A DNA stretch of 64,000 bases. It comes from Roridomyces roridus (taxonomy: Eukaryota > Basidiomycota > Agaricomycetes > Agaricales > Mycenaceae). How positions within the stretch are numbered: position 1 is the stretch's first letter; every line of letters begins with the position of its first letter. Made by a program: the position numbers and the translations under genes. This document shows, in pieces, positions 20,126-29,970 of the stretch. The DNA lies in the NCBI GenBank assembly GCA_029378245.1, contig JARKIF010000004.1:806001-870000 (forward strand). The letters run 5' to 3'. The notes below the pieces were generated by a model. The model did no database searches. It saw only the letters and a list, made by a program, of their open reading frames with translations, and was not told the DNA's origin.

Positions 20126-20445
20126 GGAAAATACGAGTGCACTCCATTGCCTAGCGCAGACTCAGAAGCAAAGAAAAGACGCTTCCATCCCTTCCGCGGG
20201 CTACTTTCCGTGTCTCTGCTTCTCAACGTTGCCCTGGCATTGGGCTGGCTCTTGAATTCAACTCGCAGATCCGCTGCATTCGCCGATTATTGTAAGGCAA
20301 CGAATATCAATAGCATGCATCGCATCCAACCCCAGCACCTGCTCATGTCGCCATCGGATACAAGGTCGTCAAATTCCACCGCGGTCTACTCGACTACGTC
20401 CCCCGGGCCTCCATCTTGAAGGCAATCAGGCTTGGGGAAGAGGAA
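20126..20445 (+). pseudogene. UstY (DUF3328) copy 1, start lost and truncated
   Basis: Aligns with the intact copy at 24677 from the first codons (NGKYE, LPSADSEAKKRRF) through the TM segment (LLSVSLLLNVALALGWLL) and across the first intron to YKVVKFHRGL. The ATG has become ACG. Homology stops at about 20,440, where the sequence joins a minus-strand precursor fragment, so both HXXHC motifs are missing. Confidence 0.85.
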
Positions 20446-20800
20446 TGCTGGTTTCTATCTCCAAATGGTCTCAGATATCTTGCCTTGTCTGCAACTGTGG
20501 AGCTTATCGGCTGCCACTTTGAATCGCGTGTCGACTGGGATACTCTGCGCAAGATGGGTGAATGAGTGAGTCCTACGCCCATCAGACACGTACCTGTGCT
20601 CGTCGTGTTTCCAGTCCCAAAACGGGGCGTGCTCTGGTGCGCGTCTGGAAGCGCTTTCATCGTGAACTCAATACATCCCAGAATGTAGCACTCGAATGCA
20701 GGAGAGGACGTCGTGCTCGCCGCGGTCGCTTTGGTTCAAATAAGATGCGATGTACCTCCGTTCGTCTTTCGATAAGAGCGAATCTATCATGCATGCGGCT
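20446..20800 (-). pseudogene. Precursor-family relic E (no signal-peptide exon)
   Basis: Minus-strand pieces match the internal exons of precursors A and C: LSKDERRYIASYLNQ, APEHAPFWDWKHDEHR followed by a GTACGT donor, then RVSQSTRDSKWQP. The segment with the repeat core exon has a stop before EHAPFW and no exon 1 lies upstream. It is fused tail-to-tail with the truncated UstY copy 1. Confidence 0.7.
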
Positions 20801-20872
20801 CAAAGCCCAGAGTGCCCAGAAGTTGAGAAAAAAGAAAATATTATTCATTGAACTCAAGTTGTTGATCGAGCC

Positions 20873-21213
20873 CTAGTCTGCTGTGCCGTAGGCGTCCCAA
20901 AAAGGAGCGTGATTCTGAACGCGTTTCTCCACCCCTTCGCTGCCTTCACCGTCCGCGCTGAATTCAAAGAGTTTAGTGAATAAGCGGTGCACTAAGGGGG
21001 AAACGCACTTGTCGAGTTTAGGTTTCCCCCAGAGATGCTGCAAGCGTTTCGAAAGTTGGCTACGGGGGTTGAAAGGATGAGATTTAAGGTGGGTGTGGAC
21101 TAACTCGGCAGAGTCTGGCTTCCAGAAGAATCCCTGGTAGGGGATGGTTTTCTTGTCGTGGCTTGCGTCCGCGTCGACGCGAAGAGGACGGCTGAGTTCT
21201 ATTTCAAAGTGGT
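20873..21213 (-). pseudogene. Orphan 3' exons of a B-type precursor, or extra last exons of precursor C
   Basis: Three spliceable exons end at 21105, 21059-21009 and 20957-20873, with introns 21060-21104 and 20958-21008 placed exactly as in precursor B. They read DKK-TIPYQGFFWKPDS, then SKR-LQHLWGKPKLD, then a GEGSEGVEKR spacer and KR-VQNHAPFWDAYGTAD with a stop. No signal-peptide exon belongs to them alone. They could be reached from precursor C only by skipping its stop at 21214, for example by a GT-AG splice within the last C exon. Either a partial duplicate or alternative 3' exons. Confidence 0.6.
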
Positions 21214-21869
21214 CTAATATATCCTGCCTTGTCTGCAGCTGCTCCTCCTCTGTCTCTGCATTGTGGAGGGCGTTGGCTGCCACTTTGATTCCCGTTTCGA
21301 TACTTTGCGCAAGACGGGTGAATGAGTGAGTCCTACGCTTATCAGACACGTACCTAGCCTGTGCTCATCGCGTTTCCAGTCCCAGAACGGGGCGTGCGCC
21401 GGTGCGCGTCTGGGAGCGCTTCCATCGTGGCCCCAATACAGCTCAGTGTGACCCTGCTCGCGCTTCGGAACATGCGCGTCGTCCTGCGCGTCGGCGGGCA
21501 TCTCGGAGTCAGCCATCCTGGGCAACGAAGAAAAAAATTGAGAATGTAGCACTCGAATGCAGGAGAGAACCTTACACATGCCCGTCGTGCTCGCGGCGGT
21601 CCCTGTGGTTCAAAGGTTGGCTACGGGAGTTGAATACGGGGGTGAGATTTGAGATGAGTGTGGACTAACTCGTCAGAATCGGGCTTCCAGACATGGTAGG
21701 GGACGGTCTTCTTGTCGTGGCTTGCGTCCACGTCGACGGGCTCGATGGCGGGACCTAAAGTTGTTTGAGCCCGGGCGTATCTAAAGGGTGACCACTCACT
21801 GGTATCAATCGGATGAGCGAGGACCCAGGAGACAGAGAGCGCAATGGAGAGCGCGGTGTAGAATTTCAT
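21214..21869 (-). CDS. Candidate RiPP precursor C: chimeric Kex2-repeat secreted protein
   Basis: Exons 21869-21800, 21754-21670, 21620-21576, 21517-21354 and 21302-21214; 453 nt, 150 aa. The signal peptide MKFYTALSIALSVSWVLA and first core (DKK-TVPYHVWKPDS) are B-like. The following exons resemble A: NHRDRREHDG, then PKR-EQGHTELYWGHDG, APRR-APAHAPFWDWKR and SKR-ESKWQP. The 3' end drifts into a basic tail (QRQRRSSCRQG) without a core and stops at 21214. Intron 3 needs donor GTAAGG at 21575. The mix of B-type 5' and A-type 3' exons suggests unequal crossing-over between family members. Phases agree, but the tail is doubtful. Confidence 0.55.
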
Positions 21870-22099
21870 GGCGTTGTAGGGTGGATGTAGATGGGGGCAG
21901 TCTTTTTATACGTTCTGCTTAGTATCTCCAACATCGAAGCGAGCAGCCCGAGTGATGATCTTTCTGTAGCGTCGTCGGCCAGCATAGAAATCGCTCCCCG
22001 TATCGACCGGCGCGGCAGTGGCGCTTCCGGCAGTGCAAGCCTCATTTGTTCCAAGTCCTGGACTTCGAGAATGGAGCGCACGCTTTCGAGAGCAGATGG

Positions 22100-22370
22100 T
22101 GAGAGTGGGAGGAACTTGAAAGTGAGGAAAGTCTCCAAAAGGAAGTTCGCCAAACATTCGCAAATTGCAACGCCTTTCCTTCCACCACAACACACAAATT
22201 CTGAAACCCTTGCTCTAGACTCTGCGGCTGTCAGACCGAGATCATCATCTGGACTAGTAATGGCACAACCAATGCTACTGATCTTCAAACGCACACAGCC
22301 TGTCCAACTTGAAGTGCCTTTCTCGGTTCGCTCGAATCATCCCAGTCCCCGCACAACCTCTCCTCTTCAT
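22100..22370. promoter_or_regulatory. Shared divergent promoter block, unit 2
   Basis: Same conserved block as at 19,780-20,110, here between precursor C and the truncated UstY start. It has several indels relative to the other two copies. Confidence 0.45.
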
Positions 22371-22371
22371 C

Positions 22372-22400
22372 ATGGTCATGATCTCCATCTGAATCTGCTT
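22372..22400 (+). pseudogene. UstY copy 3, cut off just after the start codon
   Basis: The UstY leader CCCGCACAACCTCTCCTC and ATGGTC are present as in the intact gene, but after a few codons the sequence runs into a tRNA-Glu 3'-half relic at 22401. Only the promoter and first codons survive. Confidence 0.75.
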
Positions 22401-22436
22401 ACGCACTTGCGCGGGGTTCGACTCCCCGCACCGGAA
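22401..22436 (+). pseudogene. tRNA-Glu 3'-half relic at the UstY breakpoint
   Basis: Contains GCGCGGGG-TTCGACT-CCCCGC and ACCGGAA; identical over most of its length to the relic at 16575-16610. A T5 tract follows. It marks the join between the UstY leader and the duplicated flank of precursor D. Confidence 0.75.
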
Positions 22437-22921
22437 TAACCTTTTTGTTCATTTTACCGGTCTACAATCTGGGTGTCCAGAGGATACTCCTCCGGCTGTG
22501 GTTTCCAGCGAGATGTGACGTTTTCATTTGTGGTCAAAACATATTCGCCCACAGGTCCTGTACCATGCTCCATGCCTAATACGTATAATGAGGGCCAAGT
22601 GAGGGCGGACCCACCGAAAGATACAATGCAGGCACTTCATTGCGGAGGTTATGGAGCATCGAAGGATTGTAAGAGAGACCAATGCAGGCATATGGAACCT
22701 GAAAGCTCTGAGCAGGTCTGCCGATAGACCATGCCGGATCGCGGTCAACCCGCTGCCGAAAATTCGACATCTTCCGCGGGCTGTATTGTCTTTCGCTGCC
22801 CCCGAGGACTTTTTGCACGTTCACCGATGAACCATTCTGGATCGCACTTTGATTCCTGCCCGGAATTATATACACCACCTTGGAATAAATAACTAAAATT
22901 CAGCCCTTATAGCCCTCCTTC

Positions 22922-23383
22922 TCATTCTGCATCTTCACTGTGCCACCAAAACGTACCGTGCTCGGCTCGTTTCGCTACAGCATTGCTTGCACTATCGTCC
23001 GAACCAGGTGGCCTGCACAAAGCTAAACAAATGTCTGAATATATACAAGCACGTACTGATTCCACCAGAATGGGGAGTGCCACGGCCACCTTGAATCGCG
23101 TTTCGATACCCTGAACAAAGAAGGGTGAATGAATGAGTCCTACACCCCAGAATGCAGGAGACAACCACATGAGATACCCTCCATGTTCACCGCGGTCTGT
23201 GTGGTTCCAATAAAATGAGCCGCGGTCCCGTTCGCCTCTTGATACGAGCGAATCTATGCGGTTCCAATGTTAGGCCAGTGTTATTCGAACAGCAGGGCCC
23301 TGACCTTTGGGAGTGCCGCCGACCGGGTGGGCGAGTATCATTGAGGCTGAAAGAAGAATCGAAAGCGCGGTGAGAAACTTCAT
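22922..23383 (-). CDS. Candidate RiPP precursor D: short Kex2-repeat secreted protein
   Basis: Exons 23383-23305, 23253-23178, 23110-23057 and 23012-22922; 300 nt, 99 aa, no internal stop. Signal peptide MKFLTALSILLSASMILA. Cores: GSFYWNHTD (its leading RR has mutated, so release there is doubtful), SKR-DSRWPWHSPFWW and AKR-AEHGTFWWHSEDAE with a stop. An acidic PPGSDDSASN spacer precedes the last site. It is the duplicate of precursor A with the exon for the FWDW core deleted, which fuses two introns into one of 67 nt that still splices in frame. Upstream, a MITE sits in its promoter-side flank at 23558. Confidence 0.66.
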
Positions 23384-23557
23384 GTTGGGTACAATTTAAT
23401 ACAAATGAGAAAGTGCAGGTCCACATTTATACTCTCTGGTTCACTGCCTCGAACGAGACTATGTCGAGACTCGGCGCCCATCGCACACCTTAGAAAGTTT
23501 GGTTCGACCTCGACAGTGGCGCTTCAAGGCAGTTCAGGGGAGACATCATTCCGAGTA

Positions 23558-23940
23558 CAGTATTTCAGCACTCCTTTACACAGCAAATCAAAATTCGTGT
23601 TTTCTATCTTAGTGATCCACACTTTGGCGGATCTGTGTATGCAGTCGATGTTTGTAGGCTACTGGCAATGTACTCGAATATTTCCGGCATTTCGCATGGC
23701 CTGCAAGGGTGTAAACCGAGGTGTGTAAAGGAGTGATAGCCCAAAATGGCCGAAATCAGGCACTTTGATGGCAATTTTGCGTCCATTTCCGGGGTGTTTC
23801 TTGAGCCCAAAAGAGCCTAGGGGACCTATATAAGGCATAGATTTATGTATACAAAAGAGTGGGCACAAATTGAGCCAGATGTGGCCGAGTTACAGGGTGT
23901 GTAAAGGAGTGATAGTGTGTAAAGGATGGCTGGAATACTG
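23558..23940. mobile_element. Tc1/mariner-like MITE (383 bp)
   Basis: Imperfect terminal inverted repeats (CAGTATTTCAGCACTCCTTT and CAGTATTCCAGCCATCCTTT) are flanked by TA on both sides. The duplicate locus near precursor A has no insert at the same place (CCGAGCATCTTTGAGAG), which defines the empty site. The word TGTGTAAAGGAGTGATAG recurs near the right end. No ORF of transposase type. Confidence 0.85.
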
Positions 23941-24199
23941 TATGTTTGAGAGTTCGATATGAAGACGTCTTGGGAGACGAGCGGGCAACTGTCTGAGATC
24001 CAGACCCGACTGGCATTTTGGCGTTTGCGATTTGGTTGCAATCGCCGCTGGCAGAGCCAAAGAGTCATGGTACACACGATACTCCGGAATAGATCCGAAT
24101 CTCTGCTACCTCTTGTCGAGAAGCATCTTTTCGCTCCCTGCTCATGGCAGCCGGGGCGACAGTGGCACTTCTGGGCAGTGCATGCATGATTCGTTCGAG

Positions 24200-24676
24200 G
24201 TCCTCGAGGCTGGAGCGCAGCGCGAAACGTCGAGAATGGGGCGCGCTTTGAAGGATATGTATATGGTGAGAGGAAAGAGGAAAGTCTCCAAAAGGAAGTT
24301 TCGCCAAACATTCGCAAATCGCCAACTCCTTCCCTCCCACCACGACTCCCAAATCTGAAAACCTCGCTCTAGACTCTGCTTCTGTCAAAGTGAAATTAAA
24401 TCCTTCATCAACTGGACTAATGCCACATCTAATGCTACTGATCGTCAAACGTAGTGTCGTACCAGGACCCCTGTGGCCATTCAAGCCACCTGTTGGTTGC
24501 CTGTTAGCCATCGTCAAACGTAGTGTCGTACCAGGACCCCTGTGGCCATTCAAGCCACCTGTTGGTTGCCTGTTAGCCACCTGTCCAAGTCCTTTTCTGT
24601 GGGCGTGGCCTCGGCCTCTTTCGACGCTACAATCTCGATTCTCAGACCAGTTCCCGCACAACCTCTCCTCGTCATC
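24200..24676. promoter_or_regulatory. Promoter of the intact UstY gene, with the shared block
   Basis: Contains the conserved block found in the two other precursor/UstY units (GGAAGTTTCGCCAAACATTCG at about 24,294), then a tandem duplication, then the CACAACCTCTCCTCGTCATC leader directly before ATG 24677. Confidence 0.5.
24441..24578. repeat. Exact 69-bp tandem duplication in the UstY promoter
   Basis: Two identical adjacent units, 24441-24509 and 24510-24578, each starting ATCGTCAAACGTAGTG and ending TTGCCTGTTAGCC. The other two UstY copies have a single related segment, so the duplication is recent. Confidence 0.95.
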
Positions 24677-25521
24677 ATGGTCAACGGAAAATACGAATAC
24701 GACCCATTGCCTAGCGCAGACTCGGAAGCAAAGAAAAGACGCTTCGACCTCTTCCGCGTTCTACTCTCCGTGTCTCTACTTCTCAACGTCGGCCTGGCAT
24801 TGGGTTGGATCTTGAATTCGACACGCAGCTCCCCTCAATTCGCTAGCTACTGTGAGACAACGAATTCCAATCGAATGCATCTCATCCAACTCCAGCACCT
24901 GCCCAAGCTGCCATCGGATACAAGGTCGTGAAATTCCACCGCGGTCTACGCGACGATCTTCCCATCTACGAACGCCCTCCCTCCCCTGAAGGCGATCAAG
25001 CTTGGGGATTGCTATACGAATGTATGTGCTGAAGTTGGGTCTGCACATTATTGACTTGTTTCCAGACGCTCTTTCCCGCATTCCAAAGTCCGAGGCCGTC
25101 AAGCTGACGAACAAGACGTGGCCCATCCTCGACGAGCCTGGAAACTATATCATCGCGTTAGACGTCTTCCACCAATTGCACTGTCTGGTGAGCATGAATT
25201 CCGAAACCCCACTCAGTACCCTCAAACAAGAGTTATCAGGACCTCGTTCGGCAGCAACTCGAACTACACCACTCCAACACACGCAACTACACCGGACAGT
25301 CAATGCCTCACCTACGCCACTGCATCGGCGCTATCCGTCAGGCCCTAATGTGCCACGCCGATACGACCCCTATCATTTGGCAATGGTCCGACCGATTGAA
25401 AGAAGCGGAGCAGCTAGACGACATTTTACACAGCTGCAAGGACTTTGACAGGATTCAAGATTGGGCGAGGCAGCGGAGTGTCGGGCTACTGCCTGATTTG
25501 ACTGTCTACCTCGAGGGGTGA
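24677..25521 (+). CDS. UstYa-like DUF3328 oxidase, intact
   Basis: Exons 24677-24851, 24896-25021, 25066-25187 and 25240-25521; 234 aa, all introns GT-AG, 44-52 nt. A short cytosolic N-terminus (KYEYDPLPSADSE) leads to one TM segment (LLSVSLLLNVGLALGWIL). YSPAQAAIGYKVVKFHRG comes next. Both family motifs are present: HQLHC at 136-140 and HLRHC at 165-169, followed by LMCHADTTP. In ustiloxin, asperipin and cyclochlorotine pathways, proteins of this family carry out oxidative cyclisation or hydroxylation of peptide side chains, and the paired HXXHC motifs are essential. Two broken copies (20126, 22372) show it was part of a repeated unit with the secreted repeat genes, so those peptides are the likely substrates. 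Confidence 0.88.
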
Positions 25522-25739
25522 TCCTACGGTTTCAGCGCCACTTGTATGTAATCTGCGGCGAATGGACTGCTTTACTATGGAAACTCTGGAACCTTGAAGA
25601 CTGGACAGCCGCCAACACGCCTTTTTTCGACGTGCTTCTAATGCTGACCGAAATCCCGAGCAGATAGGATGGTGTTTCGTGCCTGACTACTTAGCTTGGA
25701 TAAAAGACCAACGAGCGCCCTCCAGGATTCAGCATCATC

Positions 25740-26856
25740 ATGTCTTCCGACGATGCAGCCATCTTCTCTATGCGCGACATTGCCTTCAACAACATCATCC
25801 TCGAAGCGTTTGCTCATGGCATCTACTCGGTCATCTTCACCCTCGCGCTGTACGCAATGAGTGAGTCTATCGCTTCCCGCCGCGAATCCCGACTTACCCT
25901 TTTTAGTCTTCAAGAAAAAGACCCCCGCTCTCTTCTTCTTGGCTGTCATCACCATGTTCGCTCTCTCCACCATCCAACTGGCCGTCCGTTGGGCGATCGC
26001 TCGGGACGCGTTCATCGTGCACGGTGACAATCCGTTGGACACCGTCGAGGCGTTCATGCAACCCACCTTGGCGCTGAGCGTCCTGTCGGGCAGTGCACTC
26101 GTCGTCAACACTTTCATCGCGGACTGTGTCCTCATCTATCGGTGTCTCGCCGTATGGAACCGCGACTGGCGCGCCTATCATATTCCCGACGCTCTCCACT
26201 GTCGGCGGCGCGGGTCAGTTCCTCTCCTCTTTTCTCAACTTCCGTTAACTTCCACTCGCAGTCCTCGGCGTCCTCACCGTCCACCAAACCGTTACATTCG
26301 TCCAATCCGGCGGCGACCCCAACAGCTTCGTCGACTACGCCCGCCCCTACTTTTGCATGTGCCTGCTCACAACCCTCCTCGCGACATTCCTCATCGTATT
26401 CCGCATCCTCTGGCTCACCCGCGAGGACTCGACCAGAAATGGATCAGCCACAGCCTTCTCGAGCTACCGCGCTGTCATCGAAATGGTCGTCGAATCGGCG
26501 TTTTTGTATTCCGCCACGCTCGCCATCTATATCGCGCTGCTGTATGGGTCCGAGACGGGTAACGCCGATGGGTATGCGCAGGCTCTTTTGATTGACATGA
26601 CGGTATGTACGCTTGGGCATTTGAAGTTCTTTTGAACCTGACCACATCTCGTAGGGCATCGCACCCACCCTGATCGTCGCGCGTGTGTCCTTCGGTCTGG
26701 CTCGTCCAAGCTCGTCCTGGCAGCGGTCTTCCGCCAAGGCTGGTCGCCTCAGGCAACTCGAGCTCGGTCACTGTCGTCCGGAGCGGAATTCAGTTCTCCA
26801 AGAACGAAGACCTCCTCCAGTCCCAAAACACCAATTTCGATGGGCAGTCTGTTTGA
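25740..26856 (+). CDS. Seven-TM Agaricomycete membrane protein, one probable frameshift
   Basis: Exons 25740-25860, 25907-26213, 26262-26602 and 26655-26703 plus 26753-26856 (last intron inferred from frame). Helices are clear: FAHGIYSVIFTLALYAM, LFFLAVITMFALSTIQLAV, VNTFIADCVLIYRCLAVWN, YFCMCLLTTLLATFLIVF and AVIEMVVESAFLYSATLAIY. The family word DNPLDTVEAFMQPTL marks it as one of the expanded uncharacterised Agaricomycete seven-helix proteins. Between WNRDWR and IIFPTLSTVGGA the frame changes by one base at about 26175, so exon 2 is not a multiple of three; either a mutation or a sequence error. The ligand or role is unknown. Confidence 0.7.
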
Positions 26857-26940
26857 GTACTGTACAATATCTTCTTGGTTATTGGTTATCTAGCATCTGT
26901 GTATGTCTTATCTACATATTTATGTGTGCAAGCAATTGGG

Positions 26941-29752
26941 TCAGTAATTGAAATCCTGAATCTGCAACTCGGCATGTGCCTTGCGAACCTCATAATCCCT
27001 CGCCTCCCACCACTGCTTCGCGCACTTTTCCACCTGCGTCTTCTCCCTCTCCTCCTCCTTCATCCTGCGATCCATCTCAGCCTTGGTCGGCACCGCCATC
27101 TTCTTCTTCCGCCTAGTCTCCGCATTCTGCTCCTCCACCGCCTTGAGTTCATACGGCCAGTGCTCCCCACGGCCAAAATCGATGATGCGGAAACTCGGCG
27201 TACGGTCGGAGCGCTCGGCAGGCGGGACACTGAGCGGGCCTGGTTGGCGAAGGATGTTGCGTACGTAGAACGAGTTTTGTGTGAATTCAGCGTGGGGCAG
27301 GCGGAGGGCGAGGGAGAAGCATTCGGATCTGCCTTGGTAATGAGTACGAGTCCGTTGGTAAGCTCTGCATACCTCTCATCTGGAGTGAACTTGTGTGACT
27401 CGATGGGAGACCCACATTCTTCGAGGAGGAGAATCGGGGACTGCTTTTCCCACTCCCTGTAGCTCGCGGTCCTCTGGAATCGTTGCAGCGCAAACTTCTC
27501 ATCTGTCTCCCTCTGCTGCGTTGCTCTCCTCCTCCTTCTCCTCCTCAGCAGAATGGTTCTCCTCCTCCTCTGCAGATAGAACTTCCCCCGCGTCCATCTT
27601 CTTCTTCCTCTCCTCCTCCTTGCGCTTTCGCTCCTGCTCCTTCTTCTCCTCCCTCTCCTTCCTCCTCGCCGCCTTCTTCTCTTCCACATACACCCTCACC
27701 GCCTGCCTCTTCTCCCTCTCCACATCCTCCATCACCGGCACATAGTACCCATAAAACTTGGGCACAACCGCACCCACCGGCACGGGATGGGTAATCGGCG
27801 CCACGAGATTATACCCACACCAATCCTCCTGCAAATGCTTTGGGAAGGCACCGTAGATCTTGCCTTCGTTCTGGAGCAATTGGCGGGCCTCGCTGTTGCT
27901 GAATCCTGTTTTGGCGGCGACGAGGACTTGGCCAGTGGGGGAGCGTCCAGTGAGGGGTGTAGGCAGGAGGAGGGAGGCGCGGTGCACGACGGAGTGGTTG
28001 CCCGTACCAAGGAGCGGGGCGGCTGAGAGGTCGAGGTGCGCGATACGGAGGTTGGATGAGGGGGATTTGGGGAGCTCAGGTTTGGAGCTGGTCGAGACCA
28101 CGGAAGGAAATCCAATCGACGCACACGATTCATCGGTATTAAACCGCGGTCCCTCCTCATCCCTGTCGAAACGCGGCCAGACGCGTTTATACTTCCTCGG
28201 CACGGCCTCCTTCGTCTGCGTCTTCGCAGACTGACCATTACGCCCGTAGTGTCCCAAAGAAGACTGCCCCTGCGGGTCGTTCACGTAGAGAATGTCGGGA
28301 AAGTACGCTGTAGGAATGAATTCTTCGAGTTTCGGGAGTCGATTGTAAATCGGGGGCTGTGAGAGGTCGTCAAAACAAAACAGGAAGCAGTAGGCGGTCA
28401 GACGCACCTCGGGGGAGGGTGGCGGGGCTGGCGTTGGCTTGTGCGTCGGGTCATCCTGTGGCTCGGAAGCTGCCACCGCCGGTGGAGGTACTGAGCAGGC
28501 GCATCATGATCGGCGGACAATGGAAATGATGCCCGACACACCTTTCTCCTGCTCCACACTGGCTGCTTCCAATGAGCACTGGCGCGGGTCTTCAATAAAC
28601 TCTGGACGTACCTCCATCCTTGCCCTCCGTCTTCTCAGCTATCTTCTCTTCTGGCAGCGATAAGGAAGGCAGAAAGGATCGACGGGAAGTATGCAGACGC
28701 ACCTTTTACGTCTCCCTCCTTCGCATCCTTTGCTTTACCTGTAGTCGGATCCGGGCTCTTGTTCTCGCCTTCCTTCGGCCCATCGCCCGCCGCAGTCGGC
28801 CTAGCGGCATCCCACTCGCCGCTCCCCGAAGACCAGCCTCCGGAACTCGCTGCCGTCGACTGCGGGGACTTTGATCCATCGTCTTCTGGAGCAGGAGCAT
28901 CTTCTGCTAGGATGAGTCGACGTTTACGGGAAATGGTGTCCGACGCACTACTAGCGGCATTATCTACGCGGCGTGAGGTAAGATTGGCGCAGAAGATTAT
29001 GAGAGGCGGCTTACCGTTATCCTTCGCGTCCTTTGCAGTGGAAGACGCGTCTACCAAGAAATTGACGCGCTTTTCAATGTTGGAGGTGATGGAAACATAC
29101 CTGGGCGACGCACGGGCCCTGGGACTACGCGAATGGATAAATGCAGCAAACGAGATAAAAGACGCGTACCACCAGTCCCGCATCCGTCTATTCATGCGTC
29201 GTGAGTGCAATTCCTTGCAAAAAAGTGCCGTCACTCGCCAGAAAACTTTGCCTTTGCTTTCCCTTTATCGACATCCATCGGTGCAGCCCACTCTGCCTTC
29301 TTCACCTTGTCCTTCTCCGCTACGGCCTCGACTTGATGACGATGCCCACAATCCTTGTCGATGAAACCAAAGTGTGGATCGTCTTGGAGTTTGATGTGCG
29401 CAGGCAACGTCAGAGCAGGCCAAGGGCGAATCCGACGCGGTGCAGGCTCCATGTAGGGGAATCTTTGGGGGGTTCATCGTCTGCGGGGCTTCGGTGATGG
29501 TTTGAATCATGCTGCGCGTCCAGATAGTCAAGACATTGATTTTGGGGATGCGTTGAATCCTGGTAGATCTTTGTTGAAAAGCGAGATGTTGCAGAGATAA
29601 ATGGGTGGCACGCACCAGAAGAAATCTTCGAGTGAGTGTCCCCAGATGATACCGTTCTCCGTGCGCTGGCCTTTTGGTGGTGGTTTGGGCAGGATGGCAC
29701 CGTCGGGGTCACAGAGCCACTCTTGGTAGACGACGCGTTTACGGTCGGACAT
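26941..29752 (-). CDS. Kinase-like protein of an Agaricomycete-specific family, model incomplete
   Basis: Starts at 29752 with MSDRKRVVYQEWLCDPDG and WGHSLEDFFW, then PAHIKLQDDPHFGFIDKD. A long disordered middle is cut by many introns (for example 28346-28396, 28462-28512). The C-terminal kinase-like lobe shows TGQVLVAAKTGFSNSEAR, a GYNLVAPITHPVPVG strand, SPILLLEECGSPIE and FYVRNILRQPGPLS. FRIIDFGRG near the end resembles the DFG loop. The usual HRD is replaced by the RN of VRNI, so it may be a pseudokinase. The reading frame breaks twice: near 29,440 beside a C6 run, and near 27,510 in a GAG/GAA-rich tract. Exons between 28,930 and 29,250 include possible micro-exons that could not be settled. 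Confidence 0.65.
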
Positions 29753-29970
29753 GGTGGAATAGAAGAAGAAAAAATAAAGAAGGCGGATCGGATCGAAGGC
29801 GAGTCAAAGCGACCCTCGAGGCGCGAACAAAGAGAGGTTCTATTTCGTAATTGCCTTTCTCGAGTCAACGTCATGGCGACTTAGACGTCTTCGATTTCTT
29901 GAGCTCTAAAGCGGAACCCTAAAGGTAACTCCAGGGTCGACACGTTCGAGTGGAAGGAACAATATATTTT

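Noticed and set aside
21105..21349. Open frame SIETGIKVAANALHN... running into the orphan precursor exons
   Set aside because: The equivalent frame is not available in precursor D and lacks processing sites; the VSKR frame is shared by A, C and D. Kept only as a possible alternative.
27060..27689. Arginine-rich 209-aa minus-strand ORF
   Set aside because: Mostly an off-frame reading of the GAG/GAA-rich part of the kinase-like gene; only its second half coincides with the true frame.
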